From Clostridiaceae bacterium (lineage in GTDB: Bacteria > Bacillota > Clostridia > Oscillospirales > Acutalibacteraceae), in NCBI GenBank assembly GCA_016292575.1, contig JAEDIH010000118.1, positions 1 to 5,532 of the forward strand: a stretch of 5,532 nt of DNA. The letters run 5' to 3'. A model generated the notes under the pieces. The model searched no databases and was not told the DNA's origin. It saw nothing but the letters and a program-made list of their open reading frames with translations. Below are positions 1 through 4,518 of the stretch, piece by piece. Positions within the stretch are counted from its first letter, which is position 1. Every line of letters starts with the position of its first letter. The translations under genes and the position numbers were made by a program.

Positions 1-307
1 TGAACAAAGCCTCGGTTGCGCCTGTTGTTATGATAATCTCATCGGGCGAATAATTCACGCCGTTTTTTTCCTTTTCAAACAGACTGACAGCTTCAAGCAA
101 AGCGGAGCTTCCGTTGTTTTGAATATAATGCGTATCGCCGCTGTCAAGCGAAAGCTTTGCCGCGGCGCATATGTTTTCAGGTGTTTCAAAATCGGGCTCG
201 CCGAGAGTAAGAGCAATACAGCCGGGCGTTTCTTTCGCCTTTTGGCTGAAAACTCTTATGGCGCTTCGCTTTAAATTATACAGCGAAGCATTGAGGAACT
301 GTTCCAT
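1..307 (-). CDS. patA: PatA-like N-acetyl-LL-diaminopimelate aminotransferase, N-terminal fragment (cut by window edge)
   Basis: This is the first 102 residues of a class I/II PLP-dependent aminotransferase, running off the left edge. Seen directly: start MEQFLNASLYNLKRSAIRVF, a conserved LTLGEPDFETP segment near residues 33-43, HYIQNNGS near 60-67, and IIITTGATEALF at 91-102. The last is the strand and helix that begin the PLP-phosphate site. The S-x-IR-x-FS / LTxGxPDFxTP pattern resembles Bacillus PatA, which transaminates N-acetyl-2-amino-6-oxopimelate with glutamate. Placement as the last visible gene of a dapA-dapB-dapH-lysA operon supports that substrate, because the acetylase branch needs exactly this step. 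The catalytic lysine lies outside the window, so activity cannot be confirmed, and a general aspartate or aromatic aminotransferase remains possible. The start is supported by AAAGGA seven bases upstream, which overlaps the lysA stop codon. Confidence 0.82.
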   Translation of the reverse strand, partial: MEQFLNASLYNLKRSAIRVFSQKAKETPGCIALTLGEPDFETPENICAAAKLSLDSGDTHYIQNNGSSALLEAVSLFEKEKNGVNYSPDEIIITTGATEALF

Positions 308-319
308 TTCCGATTCCTT

Positions 320-1579
320 TCATTTGCGAAATTCCGGATAAATATCAAGCGTTGCAAAATAATCCTCCGGTTTTTGCGCCCTTCTGATAATTTTTACGTT
401 TCCGTCTTTTTCCAAAAGAAGCTCTGCGCATTTCAGCTTTCCGTTATAGTTATAACCCATTGAATAACCGTGTGCGCCTGCGTCATGGATAACGGCAATA
501 TCGCCGATTTGAGCTTTCGGAAGCATTCTGTCAACAGCGAACTTGTCGTTGTTTTCGCAAAGAGAGCCGGTAACGTCATACATGGTATCCTTCGGCGCGT
601 CCTCCTTGCCGAGAAGGGTGATGTGGTGATATGCACCGTAGATTGCAGGGCGCATAAGATCGCAGGCCGAAGCGTCAAGACCGAGATAGTTTTTATATGT
701 GCTCTTTTCATGAAGCACAGTGGAAACAAGGTAGCCGTAAGGTCCGGTTACAAATCTTCCCATTTCCGTAAAAATTGAAAGCTCCATTCCGTTTGCTTCA
801 ATAATATTTTTATAAACTTCTTCAACCTTTTTGCCGATTTTCAAAATATCAACCGCAGTTTCCTCCGGCTTATATGGAATTCCGATTCCGCCCGAAAGGT
901 TAACAAACGAAAGAGCAATTCCGGCCTCTTTCTTAATTTCAAGCGCAAGAGAAAACAGTTCTTTTGCAAGGGTGGGATAATAATCCTCATTAAGAGCGCA
1001 CGAAGCGAGCATTGCATGAACGCCGAATTTTTTTGCGCCCATTTTTGAAAGCTTTTTAACGCTTTCCAGAAGCTGCTTTTTTGTCATGCCGAATTTTGAC
1101 TGTTTAAGCTGACCCATAATGTCGTTTTGAACAATAAAGTCCGTACCCGGATTATATCTGAAGCAAACCGTTTCGGGTATTCCTGCGTTTTGAGCAAGAA
1201 AGTCAATATGGCTGCAATCATCAAGGTTGATTATTGCGCCGACTTTTTTTGCAAGAATATAATCTTCTTTCGGTGTATCGTTTGAGCTGAACATAATTTC
1301 GCAGCCCGTTACGCCGATTTTTTGTGCCAGCATAAGCTCTGTACTGCTTGCACAGTCAAGACCGCAGCCGAGAGAATGAAGAATTTTGAGGATTGCAGGA
1401 TTGGGCGTTGCCTTGACAGCAAAATATTCCTTGAAGCCTTTATTCCATGAAAAAGCTTCTTTAATTTTTTCAACGCACTGAACAATACCTTTTTCATCAT
1501 AAAGATAAAACGGCGTTTTAAAAGTCTTTTCAATTTCTCTTATTTTTTCCTCATTGAAGGGAAGAGTATAGTCGTTCAT
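320..1579 (-). CDS. lysA: Diaminopimelate decarboxylase, divergent subtype
   Basis: A 419-residue fold-type III PLP decarboxylase, the usual LysA length, converting meso-diaminopimelate to L-lysine in the cytoplasm. Visible landmarks: EYFAVKATPNP with the PLP lysine at K56; SGGIGIPY (229-236), the phosphate-binding glycine loop; EMGRFVTGPYG (272-282) in place of the usual EPGR; DLMRPAIYGAYH (307-318), substrate and C-terminal domain contacts; GSLCENND (338-345) with the catalytic Cys341 and Glu342; and YNYNG (376-380) near the C-terminal active-site tyrosine. Unusually, the canonical HxHIGS segment is replaced by HAMLASC (188-194), so the second histidine, which normally stacks on PLP, is Met190. 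The operon context strongly supports the lysine role, though another D-amino-acid decarboxylase specificity cannot be excluded. AAGAGG eight bases before the ATG overlaps the dapH stop, and the gap to dapH is 12 nt, so translation is probably coupled. Confidence 0.9.
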   Translation of the reverse strand: MNDYTLPFNEEKIREIEKTFKTPFYLYDEKGIVQCVEKIKEAFSWNKGFKEYFAVKATPNPAILKILHSLGCGLDCASSTELMLAQKIGVTGCEIMFSSNDTPKEDYILAKKVGAIINLDDCSHIDFLAQNAGIPETVCFRYNPGTDFIVQNDIMGQLKQSKFGMTKKQLLESVKKLSKMGAKKFGVHAMLASCALNEDYYPTLAKELFSLALEIKKEAGIALSFVNLSGGIGIPYKPEETAVDILKIGKKVEEVYKNIIEANGMELSIFTEMGRFVTGPYGYLVSTVLHEKSTYKNYLGLDASACDLMRPAIYGAYHHITLLGKEDAPKDTMYDVTGSLCENNDKFAVDRMLPKAQIGDIAVIHDAGAHGYSMGYNYNGKLKCAELLLEKDGNVKIIRRAQKPEDYFATLDIYPEFRK

Positions 1580-1591
1580 TATATTAACCTC

Positions 1592-2284
1592 TTAGATATT
1601 TCTCAATGCGTCAAGAAGAGCGGTTTTTGAACTTGTCTTTTCGTCTTTCATCTTGATGACCCTTGCAGGTGTTCCGGCAACAACAGCGTTTTCGGGAACA
1701 TCTTCAAGAACAACCGCTCCGGCGGCAACAACCGCATTTTTGCCAACATGAACGCCCTCAACAACAACCGCATTTGCACCAACAAGAACATTGTCCTCAA
1801 CAATAACAGGCGTTGCGCTTGCAGGCTCAATAACTCCTGCAAGAACTGCTCCCGCACCGATATGGCAGTGTGCGCCAACCGTTGCTCTGCCGCCGAGAAC
1901 AGCGCCCATGTCAATCATTGTGCCATCGCCGACGACTGCTCCGATATTGAGAATTGCACCCATCATAATAACTGCGTTATTTCCAATTTCAACCTGCTCA
2001 CGGATAATTGCCCCCGGCTCAATTCTTGCAGGGATATCCTTGATATCAAGCAGAGGAATACCGCTGTTTCTTCTGTCGTTTTCAATCACAACATCTTCAA
2101 TTTTGTCCTTGTTTTCTTCAAGTATTGTTTTAAGCTCATTCCAGTCGCCGAAAACTATCTTGTCGCCTGAGCCGAAAACCTTTGAACCGCCGTAATCAAT
2201 GCTTTCTTTTTCTTTTATATAAAGCTTTACGGGCGTTTTCTTTTCAGATTTTGAAATGTATTCAATAATTTCATAAGCGTCCAT
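1592..2284 (-). CDS. dapH: 2,3,4,5-tetrahydrodipicolinate N-acetyltransferase
   Basis: A 230-residue acyltransferase that acetylates tetrahydrodipicolinate with acetyl-CoA, committing the pathway to the acetylase branch. It closely resembles Bacillus DapH (236 aa). It has an N-terminal domain beginning MDAYEIIEYI, the conserved ENDRRNSGIPLLD (69-81) and ARIEPGAIIREQVEIG (86-101). A left-handed beta-helix of hexapeptide repeats follows to about residue 205 (NAVIMMGA, GTMIDMGAVLGGRATVG, CHIGAGAVLAGVIEP, VLVGANAVVVEG, VVAGTPA), then a C-terminal helix. Such proteins are trimers with the active site between subunits. I chose the ATG at 2284: TTGGAG lies eight bases upstream, and family members start with MDA/MMDA. 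An in-frame ATG at 2302, six codons longer, overlaps the dapB stop as ATGA but has no ribosome binding site. A succinyl-CoA-using DapD is less likely given this sequence type. Confidence 0.95.
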   Translation of the reverse strand: MDAYEIIEYISKSEKKTPVKLYIKEKESIDYGGSKVFGSGDKIVFGDWNELKTILEENKDKIEDVVIENDRRNSGIPLLDIKDIPARIEPGAIIREQVEIGNNAVIMMGAILNIGAVVGDGTMIDMGAVLGGRATVGAHCHIGAGAVLAGVIEPASATPVIVEDNVLVGANAVVVEGVHVGKNAVVAAGAVVLEDVPENAVVAGTPARVIKMKDEKTSSKTALLDALRNI

Positions 2285-2292
2285 GTTTTTTT

Positions 2293-2298
2293 CTCCAA
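2293..2298 (-). promoter_or_regulatory. dapH ribosome binding site (decides the start)
   Basis: TTGGAG follows the dapB TGA stop immediately and sits eight bases before the ATG at 2284. The alternative ATG at 2302 overlaps the dapB stop but is preceded by sequence without any purine-rich site. The site therefore favours the 230-residue product over the 236-residue one. Confidence 0.7.
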
Positions 2299-3042
2299 TC
2301 ATTCAAGAATATCGTCCATGTTATAAAATCCCGGAGCCTGCTTTATTAAAAAGTCGGCTGCCGAAAGCGCTCCGTCAGCAAAAAGGGTTCTGTTTTCCGA
2401 CTGATGCGTAATTGTAACAACCTGAGAATCGGTTGCAAAAATAATTTCATGCGTTCCGACCTCGCTGCCCATTCTTATTGAATGAATTCCGATTTCCTGC
2501 TTTGTTCTTTTGCCGTTTTCGTGCCTGCCAATGTTATAGGTGCTTTCGGGACGAACGGTTTTGATTGCATCGGCGAGGAGCAAAGCCGTTCCGCTCGGAA
2601 CATCAAGTTTGCGGTTATGATGCTTTTCAACAATTTCAATGTCGGCATCGGGGAAAGCCTTTGCGGCAATTTTTGCAAGACAGCCGACAAGCGCAACGCC
2701 GAGAGCCATGTTTCCGCTTTTAAAAACGGGAACTTTTTGTGACGTATCTTCAATTTTTGCCGTTTCCTCTTCGGTCTGACCCGTTGTTGAAATAATAATC
2801 GGCAAGTTGTGTTTTATTGCATAATCGCAAATATCGTTTGTTGCGCTGTGGTGAGAAAAATCAATGATTATGTCGGCCTCACCGCCAAACTCATTTATAT
2901 TTTTAAAAATTAAATTTTTGCTGTCGGTTTCAAATTCGGCGCTTACCCTTGCGGCAATTTCCTTTCCCTCGGTGCTTTCAATCAAAGAGCAAAGCACCTG
3001 ACCCATTCTGCCGCCTGCGCCGTTAACAATTATTCTCATCAT
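2299..3042 (-). CDS. dapB: 4-hydroxy-tetrahydrodipicolinate reductase
   Basis: A 247-residue NAD(P)H-dependent reductase making tetrahydrodipicolinate from the DapA product. The N-terminal Rossmann motif is GAGGRMG (8-14), followed by IIIDFSHHSA (58-67) and IIISTTGQT (82-90) around the nicotinamide. The family signature EKHHNRKLDVPSGTA (139-153) holds the catalytic His141/His142 and Lys145 and the dipicolinate-binding SGT; Val148 replaces the common alanine. The C-terminal GSEVGTHEIIF and THQSENRTLFADGAL segments fit the tetramerisation domain. The reading frame stays open upstream to GTG at 3129. That 29-residue extension has no ribosome binding site and does not resemble DapB, so I start at 3042, where AAAAGGA lies 11 bases upstream. 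A second ATG follows immediately at 3039 and could also be used. The gene follows dapA after 90 nt and precedes dapH by 14 nt. Confidence 0.95.
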   Translation of the reverse strand: MMRIIVNGAGGRMGQVLCSLIESTEGKEIAARVSAEFETDSKNLIFKNINEFGGEADIIIDFSHHSATNDICDYAIKHNLPIIISTTGQTEEETAKIEDTSQKVPVFKSGNMALGVALVGCLAKIAAKAFPDADIEIVEKHHNRKLDVPSGTALLLADAIKTVRPESTYNIGRHENGKRTKQEIGIHSIRMGSEVGTHEIIFATDSQVVTITHQSENRTLFADGALSAADFLIKQAPGFYNMDDILE

Positions 3043-3060
3043 TTTTTTACCATTCCTTTT

Positions 3061-3082
3061 CCAATGCACAAGCTGCATATGG
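3061..3082 (-). promoter_or_regulatory. Hairpin immediately upstream of the dapB ribosome binding site
   Basis: In the 90-nt dapA-dapB spacer, CCA+ATGCA (3082-3080 and 3078-3074) pairs with TGCATTGG (3068-3061) on the minus strand. That is 8 bp with one bulged T, around the 5-nt loop GCTTG. It ends directly against the AAAAGGA of dapB (3060-3054). No T tract follows, so it is not an intrinsic terminator. It could be an mRNA processing or stability element, or could tune dapB translation; role unknown. Confidence 0.5.
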
Positions 3083-3132
3083 TGAAATTTTCCGCCGAAG
3101 TGCGCATCATTATTACAACGCCGGCACACGTC

Positions 3133-4023
3133 TTAAACATTCAGTCCCTGCTTACGCATACACTCAAGAAGAACTTCTTCATGCTGCTTTTCCATCGGAG
3201 TAAGAGGCAGACGAACATAGTTTTCGCAATATCCCAAAGCCGCAACGGCAGCCTTGACCGGAATCGGGTTAACCTCACAGAAAAGAGCCTTGATAAGGTC
3301 AAACATTTCGCACTGCATATCCATGCTGCCCTTTACATCGCCTGCAAAAAACTTGTTGCAAAGCTCAACCGTCTTTTTCGGAAGAACATTTGAAAGCACG
3401 GAAATAACTCCGCTGCCGCCGGCAGCAAGAATCGGAACAATCTGATCGTCGTTGCCCGACCAGATGTCAAGCTTATCTCCGACAAGCGCCTTTGTTTCAA
3501 CAATTTTTGCAATGTTGCCGTTGGCTTCCTTGATGCCTGTAATCATTGGGTGTTCGGCAAGCCTTGCATAGGTTTCCGGCTCAATGTTAACGCCTGTTCT
3601 TGACGGAACATTATAAAGAATAATCGGCTTTGTTGAAGCGTCTGCAATTGTTTCAAACATCTTAACAAGACCGTTTTGTGTTGCCTTGTTGTAATAAGGC
3701 GTGACAACAAGCATTGCGTCATAGCCGACCTCGCAGGCAAATTTTGTAAGTTCGATTGCATAGGCCGTGTCGTTTGAACCCGTTCCTGCAATCATGGGAA
3801 CTCTTCCGCCTACAACGTCGTAGGCAAATTTAAGGGCGGCTCTGTGTTCTTCGTCAGAAAGTGTTGAGCCCTCACCTGAAGTTCCGCAAATAACAAGGGC
3901 GTTGATACCCTCGTCAACCTGCCAGTTGAGAAGTCTTTCAAAGTTTTCATAGTCAATTCCGTTTTCGTTAAGCGGTGTTACAAGAGCAGTTGCCGCTCCC
4001 TTAAAGACAGATGTTGTTTTCAT
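3133..4023 (-). CDS. dapA: 4-hydroxy-tetrahydrodipicolinate synthase
   Basis: A 296-residue TIM-barrel class I aldolase-family enzyme condensing pyruvate with L-aspartate-4-semialdehyde, the first committed step of DAP/lysine synthesis. The whole active site is visible by alignment to remembered E. coli DapA (offset +4). Schiff-base Lys165 is in ITGIKEANG; the proton-relay triad is Thr48 (GTSGE), Tyr111 (TPYYNK) and Tyr137 (ILYNVPSRTG); Arg142 binds the semialdehyde carboxylate. The C-terminal NPIPVKAA and RLPLTPM segments are typical. Positions matching the E. coli lysine-feedback site are altered: S48 is Gly52, H53 is Asp57 and E84 is Tyr88, while H56 (His60) and N80 (Asn84) remain. Feedback inhibition by lysine may therefore be weak. 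The start at 4023 is set by AAAGGAG ten bases upstream; the longer frame to 4095 would read into the terminator region and is not credible. It is the first gene behind the riboswitch. Confidence 0.96.
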   Translation of the reverse strand: MKTTSVFKGAATALVTPLNENGIDYENFERLLNWQVDEGINALVICGTSGEGSTLSDEEHRAALKFAYDVVGGRVPMIAGTGSNDTAYAIELTKFACEVGYDAMLVVTPYYNKATQNGLVKMFETIADASTKPIILYNVPSRTGVNIEPETYARLAEHPMITGIKEANGNIAKIVETKALVGDKLDIWSGNDDQIVPILAAGGSGVISVLSNVLPKKTVELCNKFFAGDVKGSMDMQCEMFDLIKALFCEVNPIPVKAAVAALGYCENYVRLPLTPMEKQHEEVLLECMRKQGLNV

Positions 4024-4033
4024 GCTTAAAAAA

Positions 4034-4040
4034 CTCCTTT
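4034..4040 (-). promoter_or_regulatory. dapA ribosome binding site
   Basis: AAAGGAG on the minus strand lies ten bases before the ATG at 4023. It is the strongest Shine-Dalgarno in the window and fixes the DapA start over the longer open frame to 4095. It lies outside the terminator hairpin, so control here looks transcriptional rather than by hiding the ribosome site. Confidence 0.85.
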
Positions 4041-4096
4041 GCTTGCGCCGCCTTTTAATTACACCGGGCAGCAGTATTTTTCCGACATATTGCAAT

Positions 4097-4128
4097 AAAA
4101 AATGACCGACTGCATCGCATCGGCCATT
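4097..4128 (-). terminator. Riboswitch-controlled intrinsic terminator before dapA
   Basis: On the minus strand AATGGCCGA (4128-4120) pairs with TCGGTCATT (4109-4101) as a 9-bp stem with one G-U pair around a 10-nt loop. The loop can itself fold as TGC/GCA. Six consecutive T residues (4102-4097) follow, the first two also in the stem. It lies between the aptamer and dapA, so it acts as an attenuator rather than the end of a gene: formed with lysine bound, prevented by the antiterminator otherwise. Confidence 0.88.
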
Positions 4129-4186
4129 ATAATACTGTTCAATTCATACAACAATACCCTGTAATGATTTTGACAATTATAATAGC
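4123..4186 (-). promoter_or_regulatory. Predicted antiterminator helix of the lysine riboswitch
   Basis: The 8-mer ATTATAAT is its own reverse complement and occurs twice on the minus strand: at 4183-4176 inside the 3' side of P1, and at 4133-4126 overlapping the 5' arm of the terminator. Flanks extend the pairing: GCT (4186-4184) with GGC (4125-4123), and TGT (4175-4173) with ACA (4138-4136) past a 2-nt bulge. This gives about 14 pairs including one G-U. The helix excludes both P1 and the terminator, the expected logic of a lysine-off switch. The pairing is read directly; the function is inferred. Confidence 0.75.
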
Positions 4187-4350
4187 ACTCCGCAAAACGC
4201 GACAGTCACATGAATCTTATTTCATGTGCCCAAGAAAGCTTCCGCCGAAGCTCCTTTCGGCAACGCTCCCTTTCACCGACGGCGGAATTTTGCGAGAATC
4301 CGGTTTTGCCGCGGCTACTGATGAGACGATGCGCCTCTATCTTTGATTGT
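4173..4350 (-). ncRNA. Lysine riboswitch aptamer (L box)
   Basis: The minus strand carries the L-box core strings in order: GATAGAGGCGC (4341-4331), AGTAGCC (near 4319-4313), GAAAGGGAGCGTTGCCGAA (4274-4256), a TTGGGCACATGAA segment and GACTGTC (near 4206-4200). These closely match the B. subtilis lysC leader as I remember it. Helices seen: P1 from GATAG (4341-4337) with CTATT (4185-4181), extended past an internal loop by ACAAT (4350-4346) with ATTGT (4177-4173); P3 from AGCTTC/GAAGCT; P4 a perfect 8-bp stem, CACATGAA with TTCATGTG (4228-4221 with 4214-4207); P5 CGC-GTTTT-GCG (4200-4191). The element binds lysine and here precedes dapA, so it is expected to switch the whole operon off when lysine is plentiful. 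Confidence 0.95.
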
Positions 4351-4368
4351 AATATTCGGTTGTTTAAC

Positions 4369-4397
4369 AATATAACACCACAAAAGGGTTATGTCAA
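4369..4397 (-). promoter_or_regulatory. Sigma-A-type promoter of the lysine operon
   Basis: On the minus strand a perfect -35 TTGACA (4397-4392) and a -10 TATATT (4374-4369) are separated by exactly 17 bp. A TG one base before the -10 makes an extended -10. Transcription should start near 4362, just before the aptamer, giving a leader of about 340 nt before dapA. Position directly upstream of an L box is what this regulatory class predicts. No operator for a protein regulator was recognised. Confidence 0.85.
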
Positions 4398-4416
4398 GGT
4401 CTAAAAGTAAAATTAA

Positions 4417-4443
4417 GAGATTCTGCGAAAAATATTTAATCTC
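4417..4443 (-). repeat. Weak second hairpin in the peptidase-dapA intergenic region
   Basis: GAGATT (4443-4438) and AATCTC (4422-4417) on the minus strand can form a 6-bp stem with a 15-nt loop, followed by TTAATTTTACTTTT. It could be a backup terminator just before the dapA promoter, but six mostly A-T pairs are easily found by chance in AT-rich spacer. Apart from this hairpin, the terminator and the promoter, I see nothing coding in the region 4400-4518. Confidence 0.3.
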
Positions 4444-4467
4444 AATCCGGAATTTTTATAAAATTAT

Positions 4468-4511
4468 GCAGGCAGAAAGAATACCGAAAACAAAAATATT
4501 TCTCTGCCTGC
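4468..4511 (-). terminator. Probable terminator of the M20 peptidase gene
   Basis: A perfect 9-bp inverted repeat, GCAGGCAGA (4511-4503) and TCTGCCTGC (4476-4468) on the minus strand, begins seven bases after the peptidase stop codon. The 26-nt loop is AT-rich, and the stem is followed by ATAATTTTAT rather than a clean T run. The position argues for a terminator or 3'-end stabilising hairpin; the weak T tract and large loop limit confidence. Nothing on the plus strand here needs a terminator. Confidence 0.6.
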
Positions 4512-4518
4512 TGTTTGC

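Noticed and set aside
1748..2195. Long plus-strand open frames of 134-140 residues antisense to dapH.
   Set aside because: They mirror the repetitive hexapeptide coding of the beta-helix; no ribosome site, no known domain, and the minus-strand frame is an unambiguous DapH.
3043..3129. 29-residue N-terminal extension of DapB with a CxxC...HH pattern that suggests a small metal-binding domain.
   Set aside because: It would start at GTG with no ribosome site, does not resemble any DapB N-terminus, and a good AAAAGGA site precedes the ATG at 3042. The Cys/His pattern is most likely chance.
4024..4095. 24-residue basic extension of DapA (KRRRKQR), which could be read as a leader or targeting peptide.
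   Set aside because: The stretch lies between the terminator and the AAAGGAG site, has no ribosome site of its own, and the ATG at 4023 gives the usual DapA length.
4361..4400. T-box leader upstream of dapA.
   Set aside because: No T-box motif such as GGGTGGAACCGCG was seen, whereas several L-box core strings occur in the right order.
4164..4404. Plus-strand open frames of about 60 residues across the leader region.
   Set aside because: They are antisense to the riboswitch aptamer and promoter, have no ribosome site and no recognisable protein features; the RNA element explains the sequence.
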